Source: CAZBXD01 sp965216395 (lineage in GTDB: Bacteria > Pseudomonadota > Alphaproteobacteria > Micavibrionales > SZUA-601). Taken from it: a DNA stretch of 64,000 bases. The notes beneath the pieces are model-generated. The model ran no database searches, had not been told where the DNA came from, and saw only the letters and a list, made by a program, of their open reading frames with translations. Both the position numbers and the translations under genes were made by a program. The DNA lies in the NCBI GenBank assembly GCA_965216395.1, contig OZ244156.1, forward strand, positions 1,550,001 to 1,614,000, given 5' to 3'. Within the stretch, counting starts at the first letter, position 1; each line of letters begins with the position of its first letter. Shown one piece after another: positions 42,302 through 49,500 of the stretch.

Positions 42302-43267
42302 TTAGAATGGAATTTCATCGTCTAAATCATCTAATGATGGGGTAAAGTCTTTAATAGCCTGTAGGCCTTTTGGTTGAATTGAATAAAGATCATTATCATT
42401 ATAGTAAATATATCCATGATTTTCTAATTCTCTTAGCGCAACTTTTGCCTTAACTACAGATAATTTAGTCCTGTTTAATATATTATTTTTATAAGCATAA
42501 TCTTCATAGTTACTACCAATAATATATAAGATATTGAGTAAATCATCATTAAGAACCAAATCTGTTTTTGATGTGTCATTTCTTTTTTTATACCCTCTAA
42601 GTTGTTTTTCTAAAACGTTTTTCTCTTTCTGTAGATCTTTAGTTATTTTTTCGGATTCTTTTAATATTTTTCTTTCATCTTCAAGTATTTTTTGTAATTC
42701 ACTGATTTCACTATTTTGCTTTTTATTTATGCTTTCGAAGTGTTTTTCTCTTTCATCTAATAGTCTTCTAGCTTGTTCAATATCATTTTCTAGCCCTTCT
42801 TTTTCTGCAAGAGATATTTCTAAAACATTTTTTTCATCTTTTAATTCTTTAATCACTCTCTCGTAGGAAGGGGCTTGTTCTCGAAGTTGTCTTTTTAAAT
42901 CTATGGATTCTTTTTCACTCAAAGCAGTGCCATCCTCAAATTTTGTTTTAATATTCTTAAAAATTTTAATTCTTTTGTGGGTAAACCAAAATGGTAAGAT
43001 TGCAAAAAATGGGTATACAAAAATAAAGGCGAGTGCAGTCCAAAATGGTAGGATGATTAAATGACCCCAATTTTCTGGACTAGAGTAAAACCCATCAAAC
43101 CATGCAAATTTATCATTATTTTTTACGGATTGGATTGAAAAAGCAACCATAAGGGCACGATAATTCCAGATTAGCCATGAAACAATAAAAGCACTTAAAA
43201 AAGGACTGCCAATGCGCTCTTTTAGTGTCATTTGGATTGATTTTAAGATATTATCTGTATCAGCCAC
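42302..43267 (-). CDS. Two-helix membrane protein with coiled coil and winged helix, 321 residues
   Basis: Domain order: a short N-terminal amphipathic part containing LKERIGSPFLSAFIVSWLIW, two membrane helices (about 23-45 and 68-94), a long charged coiled coil (about 125-230) and a C-terminal winged-helix-like domain (about 235-305, LLNILYIIGSNYEDY, VKAKVALRELENHGYIYY). Proteins with this kind of N-terminal pair occur in phage-defence neighbourhoods in other bacteria. That link is from memory of the pattern, and no partner nuclease or sensor gene is present here. No clean promoter is visible; TTGACG lies upstream without a good -10. Confidence 0.75.
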   Translation of the reverse strand: MADTDNILKSIQMTLKERIGSPFLSAFIVSWLIWNYRALMVAFSIQSVKNNDKFAWFDGFYSSPENWGHLIILPFWTALAFIFVYPFFAILPFWFTHKRIKIFKNIKTKFEDGTALSEKESIDLKRQLREQAPSYERVIKELKDEKNVLEISLAEKEGLENDIEQARRLLDEREKHFESINKKQNSEISELQKILEDERKILKESEKITKDLQKEKNVLEKQLRGYKKRNDTSKTDLVLNDDLLNILYIIGSNYEDYAYKNNILNRTKLSVVKAKVALRELENHGYIYYNDNDLYSIQPKGLQAIKDFTPSLDDLDDEIPF

Positions 43268-43354
43268 GGTAATCTTTCACATAATTTATCTATGTAAGTG
43301 TCTCTGATTCTTGGCTTTCGCGTCAAGGGTGTACAAATTGTTTTGCCGTTGCGA

Positions 43355-43371
43355 ATTAATTGTCGTTTTGC
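43355..43371 (+). repeat. 17-bp direct repeat, copy 1
   Basis: ATTAATTGTCGTTTTGC, identical to the copy at 44508-44524. The two copies bracket a 1.1-kb segment with two unknown genes. Confidence 0.7.
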
Positions 43372-43470
43372 TTGGCTTAAATTTTTTGTATAAATGTAAT
43401 GTTACGTGGATCATCTTACCATTCCCGGCTTCTTTATTACGATACAGGTGAATTAGAAACGTCGCAGGTA

Positions 43471-43842
43471 TTAGAGGTATCGAACTGGGTCAGGATATTT
43501 CTTCTTAAAATAAGCGGCAACTTGTTGTTGTAGCTCTTTGTTATATGGATAATCTTTACGGCGCATGACGGAACGCATATCTTCATCGGTCCAATTGCGG
43601 ATATCAATATCACTGTCAAATTCAATATGGCGATCCTTTTCCCAGTTTTTTCTTTTTTCTCTTATCTTTTTTTGTTTCTCAAGCCATTTTCTGTGTTCTT
43701 GATCTTCGTTGGGTGCTATGGGTACCGCCTTTGTATAATCGATAATTTTTTCTAAATCAGGATGTAAGCTTTTAATTGCATTTTTAGCAAGATTCTTGTT
43801 GATAAAATCAATAGCTATTTTTAAGCCACTTCCAATCGTCAT
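43471..43842 (-). CDS. Protein of unknown function, 123 residues
   Basis: AGGAG precedes the ATG. The N-terminus MTIGSGLKIAIDFINKNLA is moderately hydrophobic. The centre is very charged and basic (WLEKQKKIREKRKNWEKDR), and the C-terminus has TDEDMRSVMRRKDYPYNKEL. No membrane segment is clear. It is divergent from the 43898 gene, with an inverted repeat TAGGA/TCCTA (43880-43895) next to that gene's start. No family recognised. Confidence 0.7.
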   Translation of the reverse strand: MTIGSGLKIAIDFINKNLAKNAIKSLHPDLEKIIDYTKAVPIAPNEDQEHRKWLEKQKKIREKRKNWEKDRHIEFDSDIDIRNWTDEDMRSVMRRKDYPYNKELQQQVAAYFKKKYPDPVRYL

Positions 43843-43897
43843 CGTTTTCTCCTATTTTAAGAGAGTGAAAGAAATATTATAGGAATAATATCCTAAT

Positions 43898-44512
43898 ATG
43901 GATAAAAAGTCAAGAATAAAGGTAATTGTCGGTAAGAGCTTTGCAGCTCTATGTAGTCTCTATATTCCTGGCTTAGGTCAGTTGCTTGGTTGGCAATGGC
44001 GATGGGCGATAGGGTTGTTTTGTTTTCCGATCATAACGAATATTATTCTCCAGCAAATGAGTGCGTATGACTATCTGATTATGTATAATATTCAGATTTT
44101 GATGATTGTTGCTATTCATTCTTTTTCAGCAGTCCATGCCTATAATATGGATACGGTTCCAAGATCAAATATCCTTAAATTGATCTTATTTTTATTTATG
44201 ATTAAGGCTCATGCGTTTGCATTTTATGCTAGTAGAACTGCAGAATTTCCATTTCGATATATGCTGATTGATGAAGCAGAAAAGCCGTCTCAGACACTCT
44301 TAGGAAAAGATGAGATTTTGATTTTTCGCCGCGATAGTTATAGGCCCGAAGAAGGTGAAATATGGGTTTTTAAAAACGCTGATGGTGATTTTTTATTGCG
44401 ACAAACACCAAAAGATGATTACTGGTACCCCTTTGGTCAACCGCTTTATATCCTATGGAGTCCAGACCGTGACCGCATTGGCAAGCGGTTGGATGAGGTC
44501 ATTACCGATTAA
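43898..44512 (+). CDS. Membrane protein with a degenerate S26 signal-peptidase-like domain, 204 residues
   Basis: Residues 10-110 hold about three to four membrane segments (FAALCSLYIPGLGQLLGW, WAIGLFCFPIITNIIL, FLFMIKAHAFAFYA). The C-terminal part reads LLGKDEILIFRRDSYRPEEG, EIWVFKNADGDFLLRQTP and LWSPDRDRIGKRLDEV, following the strand order of S26 signal peptidases (GD-type loop, PxxGDIVVF, IKRV, SPxxRIGxRL). The positions expected for the Ser and Lys dyad are not Ser and Lys, so it is probably inactive as a protease. Assignment is inference from pattern. The stop codon overlaps copy 2 of the 17-bp repeat. Confidence 0.7.
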   Translation: MDKKSRIKVIVGKSFAALCSLYIPGLGQLLGWQWRWAIGLFCFPIITNIILQQMSAYDYLIMYNIQILMIVAIHSFSAVHAYNMDTVPRSNILKLILFLFMIKAHAFAFYASRTAEFPFRYMLIDEAEKPSQTLLGKDEILIFRRDSYRPEEGEIWVFKNADGDFLLRQTPKDDYWYPFGQPLYILWSPDRDRIGKRLDEVITD

Positions 44513-44524
44513 TTGTCGTTTTGC
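44508..44524 (+). repeat. 17-bp direct repeat, copy 2
   Basis: Same sequence as 43355-43371. It covers the stop codon of the S26-like gene and the first bases of the -35 box of the structured-RNA promoter. Confidence 0.7.
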
Positions 44525-44549
44525 ATGTTTTTCAAAACCATGCTATACT
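44521..44549 (+). promoter_or_regulatory. Strong promoter of the structured leader RNA
   Basis: -35 TTGCAT (44521-44526), a 17-bp spacer and -10 TATACT (44544-44549). Transcription should start near 44556. It contains the octamer GCTATACT also seen at the XRE promoters. Confidence 0.75.
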
Positions 44550-44555
44550 CACTCT

Positions 44556-44752
44556 AACGTTTAGTAGCGTTATAAGACCGGTTCCACTCCCGATTGGGTG
44601 GCTTTTTTGTATCCTCAATAAAGGGTGCCAAGACCTTTATCTATGGTCGGGAGTGGGCTGAATATAAGACTTGTTTACAGGAAATAGGTCCACATGTGTT
44701 TTATCATGCTACTAAACTCCCGATCACTTAAAGAATAAAGGAGTTTTGCCAC
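44556..44752 (+). ncRNA. Structured leader RNA with alternative pairings (candidate cis-regulatory RNA)
   Basis: About 200 nt between a strong promoter and a 43-codon gene. Segment A, CCACTCCCGA (44584-44593), is perfectly complementary to segment B, TCGGGAGTGG (44647-44656). B is also complementary over 8 nt to segment C, ACTCCCGA (44716-44723). The first five bases of C (ACTCC) can pair with GGAGT (44740-44744) in the ribosome binding site. A hairpin ATAAAGG/CCTTTAT (44618-44640) sits between A and B, and TAACG/CGTTA near the 5' end. The layout predicts A-B pairing with a masked ribosome binding site, or B-C pairing with it open. It matches no RNA family I can recall. Confidence 0.55.
44584..44608 (+). 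terminator. Terminator-like hairpin in the leader RNA
   Basis: Stem CCACTC (44584-44589) with GGGTGG (44596-44601), including one G-U pair, a 6-nt loop, then C and six T (44603-44608). It uses the same bases as segment A, so early termination would give an RNA of about 55 nt. Confidence 0.6.
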
Positions 44753-44884
44753 ATGATCCGCGTCCGTCTTATCCCCTATCGTACATGGCGTATTAAATCT
44801 ATGGGGACGTATCGTGATTATTACGAAAAGACAAGAGTGACTTATTTCACAATCCCGTTATTTATTGTCAAAATTAAATGGTAA
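44753..44884 (+). CDS. Small basic peptide, 43 residues
   Basis: AAAGGAG (44737-44743) lies nine bases before the ATG, among the best ribosome binding sites of the window. The peptide is basic and aromatic (MIRVRLIPYRTWRIKSMG, then YRDYYEKTRV and FTIPLFIVKIKW), without a convincing membrane helix. Its leader is the structured RNA described above. The stop is 2 bp before the convergent gene at 44887. No family recognised. Confidence 0.65.
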   Translation: MIRVRLIPYRTWRIKSMGTYRDYYEKTRVTYFTIPLFIVKIKW

Positions 44885-44886
44885 AA

Positions 44887-45378
44887 TTACAATGAAACCT
44901 TGGTTGGGATCATATTATAGCGTTTTTTGAAAGTGTTTTTGGCCTTAATCGCATCTTCATAGATATCTTTATTTTCTGCCAACGTGGTGTATAAGTTGCC
45001 AATATAATTGTTATATTGTTCTTCCAATTGAGAAACTTCTATCGATTTATTAATGGTGTTGCCACGTCTATGCGTCAGATCATCGTTTAATCTGCTTAAC
45101 GATTCTTCCATTATGGCCAGATTTTGACAGGTGTTCTTATCAAGAATATCGCATTTATCCCATATGATATCCACACCATAGCGAGTAATGCCGTAATATG
45201 TTTGATCAATGTCCCTTACAAATTTTTGATAGGGTATTTCGGTTTCTATCATAGTCGACATCTGGTTATATTTCAGCTCTCGCAAGATCTGTTCGTTAAT
45301 GAGATCAGCAGTAAGCAACTCTTCCACAGCGGCCTTAAAAATATAAAGATTTTCAACATGAATGACAGCATTATACAT
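44887..45378 (-). CDS. Protein of unknown function, 163 residues
   Basis: The ATG at 45378 is preferred because a promoter's -10 box ends 7 nt before it. An ATG at 45402, giving eight more residues, lies inside the promoter spacer. The protein is helical and charged (YNAVIHVENLYIFKAAVEEL, LEEQYNNYIGNLYTTLAENK) with no signal peptide. It is convergent with the 43-residue peptide gene. No family recognised. Confidence 0.7.
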   Translation of the reverse strand: MYNAVIHVENLYIFKAAVEELLTADLINEQILRELKYNQMSTMIETEIPYQKFVRDIDQTYYGITRYGVDIIWDKCDILDKNTCQNLAIMEESLSRLNDDLTHRRGNTINKSIEVSQLEEQYNNYIGNLYTTLAENKDIYEDAIKAKNTFKKRYNMIPTKVSL

Positions 45379-45385
45379 ATTAATT

Positions 45386-45415
45386 TTATTAGAATAATTC
45401 ATACCGTTTTGTCAA
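45386..45415 (-). promoter_or_regulatory. TTGACA-type, leaderless-type promoter
   Basis: Minus strand: TTGACA (45410-45415), an 18-bp spacer and -10 TAATAA (45386-45391), then 7 nt to the ATG at 45378. Confidence 0.55.
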
Positions 45416-45507
45416 TGAAAAACCTGTTTTATAGAAAATACTTGCAATTTATTATGTTAATGTTTATGTGTAATCTATAGCGATTCATAATAAGAAAAAA
45501 AATAATC

Positions 45508-46269
45508 ATGGAATCAAAAAATAAACATAGTATTGGTGCGTGCCCTGTTGGTATGGGTAAAGGTGATGTTAAGGCTTTATTGTCGTCCATGCCCCAAAAT
45601 TACGATTTTACGCAAACACAGTATAATTTTTCTTATATTGATGAGAATGGTTTTGTTCAAAAAGTAAAGGTGCCAGCTCAAAAAGTGATCTCATCTGATT
45701 ATTGGCATGATTACGAAGGGCTTTTCTCAATTCTAGATTATTTAAAAAATAATCAAAATCTTTCTATGTTGAATATGGCCATGTATGAGAATTTTCCTGA
45801 TGCGAGAGCACCGTTTGAAATTCTTTCTTTTCAGATTGAAACAGAATATAAAGAAATTGAAAGAAATAATGCTGAAAAACGAGTCAAAAAGTTAAAATCT
45901 GAGATATTTTACCTTGGCGCGCCGGTTAAAAAACAATATGTGCTTGATCATCTTGATCAGGCTGATCGCCTGAGATTAAGCGATAGAAAATTAACAGTTC
46001 ATAAGGCGCCTCTTCATTTAGGCTACAAAGAAAATCTACGAAGTATGATTGAAAAAGGTCCCGAAACCTTAATATATAGGCCTAATTCGGTAAAAACAGA
46101 TCGGATTGCTGTCTTTCAAGTATCAAAATCAGATTTAAGAGATGCAAAATTCATTCATCCCCATGATTACGAAAAAATTTGGCAAAATGGTCAATGGGTG
46201 GATGCCCAATGGGAAAATGGCCATATCACCAATGGCAACCGCCGCGGAATCGGAGAACCCATTTTATAA
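45508..46269 (+). CDS. Protein of unknown function, 253 residues
   Basis: A soluble protein: N-terminus GACPVGMGKGDVKALLSSMP, a central charged helix (YKEIERNNAEKRVKKLKSE), and a C-terminal part with HPHDYEKIWQNGQWVDAQW. There is no membrane segment. The upstream region has no good ribosome binding site. It lies about 100 bp before mdh in the same direction, but mdh has its own -10 (TATAAT at 46314-46319). No family recognised. Confidence 0.75.
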   Translation: MESKNKHSIGACPVGMGKGDVKALLSSMPQNYDFTQTQYNFSYIDENGFVQKVKVPAQKVISSDYWHDYEGLFSILDYLKNNQNLSMLNMAMYENFPDARAPFEILSFQIETEYKEIERNNAEKRVKKLKSEIFYLGAPVKKQYVLDHLDQADRLRLSDRKLTVHKAPLHLGYKENLRSMIEKGPETLIYRPNSVKTDRIAVFQVSKSDLRDAKFIHPHDYEKIWQNGQWVDAQWENGHITNGNRRGIGEPIL

Positions 46270-46367
46270 TTTTTTTGCCGGTAATCTTATGAATTTAGTA
46301 AGATAGTTCTTTTTATAATACGCTCTCATATTTCAATTCATCACCATCGAAAGAGGATACTATCATT

Positions 46368-47318
46368 ATGGCGCGTAAAAAAATTGCTTTGATCGGGGCG
46401 GGACAAATTGGCGGAACCTTGGCCTTATTGGCAGGACAGAAAAATCTTGGTGATGTGGTTCTCATTGATATTCAAAAAGGTGTCCCAGCGGGTAAGGCGT
46501 TGGATCTGAATCAGCTTTCACCGGTTGAAAAATTTGATTGTCAATACAAAGGCGGGACGGATTACCGGATGATTAAAGGCGCGGATGTTTGTATCGTAAC
46601 CGCAGGTGTGCCTCGCAAACCAGGTATGAGCCGTGATGATTTGATTGGGATTAATAAAAAGATTATTGAATCAGTAGGTAAACAGATTAAAAAATATGCC
46701 CCTAAAGCTTTTGTGATTGTCATTACCAATCCCTTGGATGTGATGGTGGGGGTCATGCAAAAAACCACTGGTTTTAAAAAACACATGGTTGTGGGTATGG
46801 CTGGCGTTTTAGACAGTGCGCGGTTCCGTTATTTCTTGGCTGAAGCGATGCATGTTTCTGTCGAAGATGTGAATGCGTTTGTTTTGGGTGGCCATGGTGA
46901 TACGATGGTACCATTGGTACGGTATTCGACCGTGGCGGGAATTCCTTTACCCGATTTAGTGAAAATGAAATGGATCACTCAGGCTAAACTTGATGCAATA
47001 GTCGATCGCACCCGCAATGGTGGTGGTGAGATTGTTAAACTTTTGGGGAATGGATCCGCGTTTTACGCGCCCGCGGCCAGTGCGATTGCCATGGCAGAAA
47101 GTTATTTGCTTAATAAAAAACGGGTTTTACCTTGTGCGGCTTATCTGAATGGTCAATATGGTGTGAAGGGCATGTATATTGGTGTACCCGTGGTGATTGG
47201 TGAAAAAGGTGTTGAAAAGATTGTGGAAATCAATCTCAATACAGCTGAGAAAAAGATGTTCCAAAAATCTGTGAAGGCTGTGCAAAAAACTTTAGACGCC
47301 GCTAAGAAGATAAAATAA
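46368..47318 (+). CDS. mdh: Malate dehydrogenase
   Basis: An NAD-dependent TCA enzyme converting malate to oxaloacetate. The 316 residues fit the lactate dehydrogenase-like malate dehydrogenases of alphaproteobacteria. The NAD motif is IGAGQIGGTLALLAG, followed by VIDI with the Asp that selects NAD. Substrate-binding GVPRKPGMSRDDL and the catalytic histidine in VLGGHGDTMVPLV are present. AAAGAGG precedes the ATG. It heads the TCA block that continues with sucC, sucD, sucA, sucB and lpd. Confidence 0.97.
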   Translation: MARKKIALIGAGQIGGTLALLAGQKNLGDVVLIDIQKGVPAGKALDLNQLSPVEKFDCQYKGGTDYRMIKGADVCIVTAGVPRKPGMSRDDLIGINKKIIESVGKQIKKYAPKAFVIVITNPLDVMVGVMQKTTGFKKHMVVGMAGVLDSARFRYFLAEAMHVSVEDVNAFVLGGHGDTMVPLVRYSTVAGIPLPDLVKMKWITQAKLDAIVDRTRNGGGEIVKLLGNGSAFYAPAASAIAMAESYLLNKKRVLPCAAYLNGQYGVKGMYIGVPVVIGEKGVEKIVEINLNTAEKKMFQKSVKAVQKTLDAAKKIK

Positions 47319-47329
47319 TTACATAATAC

Positions 47330-47358
47330 TTGTTTTGAATGGCCTTTTTCGTTATAAT
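47330..47358 (+). promoter_or_regulatory. Promoter of the 204-residue gene after mdh
   Basis: -35 TTGTTT (47330-47335), a 17-bp spacer and a perfect -10 TATAAT (47353-47358), 12 bp after the mdh stop. Confidence 0.65.
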
Positions 47359-47390
47359 GGCGCAATATTACTGTAATATGGGCTTATATA

Positions 47391-48005
47391 GTGACGAAAA
47401 AGAACGAAGAGAATGATATTGAGCGGCAGGTTTTGACGTGTCTTATGAAGACACATGCGCTCAGGTGGATTAATTATAACAAAACTTGTGCCCTAGCTCA
47501 AGAGTTACAAAAAATCACCCTTTTTACCGATAATTTCGACTTGTTTGAAAAACGGGTTTCTGGTTTTGCTCTGGATCAAGAAGAATTAAAAACCCTGGAA
47601 GAACTGAGTATCAAAATCGCTGAGACGGTTGCAACGGATACGTCCCCTAATAGTTTGGTGCTTTTCAGCGGTGAAACCATGGTGGATGCAGAAACTTATG
47701 TATCAGCACATCATGAATATGTTTTGATTCATTCATTGCCGGCGGGCGCCATGTTAGAAATGCTCAATCTTTTTGATAAAAACCTCTCCCTTTTGGATGA
47801 TGCGCGACGAAAACCATGGAATATTCTTGCCAAACGCTTATGTGAACAGGCACAGGGAAATGTTAAAGCCATTATTAATCAACCGAAAGAAACCGCCACA
47901 TTTTTAAATGTAGAGATGCCTGCCTTATTGGAGAATAAAGCTGTTTTAACCATTAACAGGCAGGAAAAATTACAGTTTTTCAAAGGATTAGAAATTGGCC
48001 GATGA
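47391..48005 (+). CDS. Protein of unknown function, 204 residues
   Basis: Starts with GTG (MTKKNEENDIERQVLTCLMK) about 25 nt after the likely transcription start; the ribosome binding site is weak. The protein is helical and soluble, with KTCALAQELQKITLF, FALDQEELKTLEELSIKIAE, and a central VLFSGETMVDAETYVSAHHE. It stands between mdh and sucC, which are usually adjacent. No family recognised. Confidence 0.75.
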   Translation: MTKKNEENDIERQVLTCLMKTHALRWINYNKTCALAQELQKITLFTDNFDLFEKRVSGFALDQEELKTLEELSIKIAETVATDTSPNSLVLFSGETMVDAETYVSAHHEYVLIHSLPAGAMLEMLNLFDKNLSLLDDARRKPWNILAKRLCEQAQGNVKAIINQPKETATFLNVEMPALLENKAVLTINRQEKLQFFKGLEIGR

Positions 48006-48014
48006 CGATATGTC

Positions 48015-48044
48015 TTGCTTTTTAAGCATTATGTGACGTATCAT
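48015..48044 (+). promoter_or_regulatory. Leaderless-type promoter of the 44-residue gene
   Basis: -35 TTGCTT (48015-48020), an 18-bp spacer and -10 TATCAT (48039-48044), then 5 nt to the ATG at 48050. Confidence 0.5.
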
Positions 48045-48049
48045 CTTTT

Positions 48050-48184
48050 ATGACCAAAAAAACCAAGACAAAAATCTTTATTTTTGCCCTCGCCTTATTG
48101 GCACTTTATGGTATCAGCCGTTGTTGGACACAGCCCGATCGTAATTTTTATTACAGTTCTGCTGAAACCAATCTATCTAGTTAG
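48050..48184 (+). CDS. Small single-helix membrane peptide, 44 residues
   Basis: A basic start (MTKKTKTK) is followed by one hydrophobic helix (IFIFALALLALYGI) and a polar tail ending in NLSS. It could be a small membrane protein or carry an uncleaved signal anchor. There is no ribosome binding site, but a promoter at the right distance for leaderless translation supports it. It overlaps the end of the convergent 48177-49346 gene by 8 bp. Confidence 0.5.
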   Translation: MTKKTKTKIFIFALALLALYGISRCWTQPDRNFYYSSAETNLSS

Positions 48185-49346
48185 TGTGCGGGCGACGACC
48201 ATTATTATTCTTGGGGTTTGGAACAACAATAAAATCGTCATGTGTTCGGGCATGGTGCTTGCCAAATTTTTGTGCGCTTTCACGAAATTCAACATTGCCC
48301 ACAGGTAGTTCAAAAGTTTCTTTTTTATTTTCAACAGCCTTGCCAGCAAGATTTTTTTGAGAATTAATATGATTTTTGTATAACCTTAAGGCTTTCTTTT
48401 TTAACTGAACGCTTTTTCGATAATCCGCATCAAAAATAAAGTTTTTGGCGTCTTGAAACTTTTTTATAATGGGGTGTTGCTTATTATATTCTCTATTTTC
48501 GGGAATAAATTGCTTTAAGGTTTTATGATAGGCAAAGATATGTTCCTTTTTACTGTACTCTGACTCTTCTGTAACGCGTATAAAGGCAATATTTCCTTCA
48601 GGATTATCAATTATACGTGCATTTTTTTTAAAAAATGGCTCTGAATTTCTACAATATATCGATTCAATTTCATCAATATTAAAGATAAATTTCGAAATAT
48701 CGGTTTGTTCGCTGAAGCTAATATCTTTTATATAAATCGAATTAATCTTTGCATTACCGATGTATTTATCAAAATGGATAGAGGCATCACTTCGATGGAT
48801 ATCGATAGTTAACTTATCAATATCCCTCATATATGAATCTTGGCTGATAATATTACTTGATAACGTGACTTCTTTCATGTTTGTAATACGACAAGTATCT
48901 ATAGAGTGGGCATTAATTGCAATGATATCACCATTGTAAACATTTAAATTTTTTAAACATGTTTGAGATCCGGTAATATTTGAATTTTTAAAACCTTTTA
49001 ATTTTAGGCTTTTCAAACCATGTGTTAGATTGATATTAATTTTTTGTGAATTATTAATAGTAAGATGGCCATTGTCGGCCTGACGTAAATTTATTTTAAT
49101 CGAATAAAAGTCTTGTAAAATTAGGTTTCGTTCTAGGTGATTGTCATATTCACTCTGAAGAGAAAGGCGATTTATTGAACAATCAAAATCGTTCATCTCT
49201 TTTGTTGCTTCAATAGTTAAACTTTCACTGGTTTTGGTATCGATTTCTAAAGCACCATCAAAACTGTTTGTATAATCAATTTCTTGATCCTTTAAGAATT
49301 TTCCAAAAGCCTTATTATCAAATATCTTTTTTTGTTTTTCTATCAT
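48177..49346 (-). CDS. Strand-rich protein of unknown function, 389 residues
   Basis: The middle (about 40-250) consists of short alternating hydrophobic strands separated by Asn/Asp turns (LTINNSQKININLTHGLKSL, KLKGFKNSNITGS, NLNVYNGDIIAINAHSID), which suggests a right-handed beta-helix or similar solenoid. The C-terminal 110 residues are basic and helical. There is no signal peptide. AAGGA precedes the ATG. It is antisense between mdh and sucC. No family recognised. Confidence 0.75.
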   Translation of the reverse strand: MIEKQKKIFDNKAFGKFLKDQEIDYTNSFDGALEIDTKTSESLTIEATKEMNDFDCSINRLSLQSEYDNHLERNLILQDFYSIKINLRQADNGHLTINNSQKININLTHGLKSLKLKGFKNSNITGSQTCLKNLNVYNGDIIAINAHSIDTCRITNMKEVTLSSNIISQDSYMRDIDKLTIDIHRSDASIHFDKYIGNAKINSIYIKDISFSEQTDISKFIFNIDEIESIYCRNSEPFFKKNARIIDNPEGNIAFIRVTEESEYSKKEHIFAYHKTLKQFIPENREYNKQHPIIKKFQDAKNFIFDADYRKSVQLKKKALRLYKNHINSQKNLAGKAVENKKETFELPVGNVEFRESAQKFGKHHARTHDDFIVVPNPKNNNGRRPHTN

Positions 49347-49374
49347 AGTCTTTTATCCTTAGGATTCTATCAGG

Positions 49375-49403
49375 ACTGTACAAAATAAATTATATTATGT
49401 CAA
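49375..49403 (-). promoter_or_regulatory. TTGACATA-type promoter
   Basis: Minus strand: TTGACA (49398-49403) followed by TAAT, a 17-bp spacer and -10 TACAGT (49375-49380). Confidence 0.6.
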
Positions 49404-49500
49404 TGGTGAAATTTAATACGGATGTTATCTTTTATTTTACCTCTTATCTCTATACACTGTTGTTGTAAATTTATAACGCTTAAATGGAATAGTGACTCTT

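Noticed and set aside
43399..43533. 44-codon plus-strand frame after repeat copy 1
   Set aside because: It has no ribosome binding site, the promoter spacing is poor, and it runs antisense into the 43471-43842 gene.
44556..44752. Leader RNA as 6S RNA, SRP RNA, tmRNA or RNase P RNA
   Set aside because: None of the conserved cores I know of these RNAs is present, and the segment ends at a strong ribosome binding site of a small gene, which fits a cis-acting leader better.
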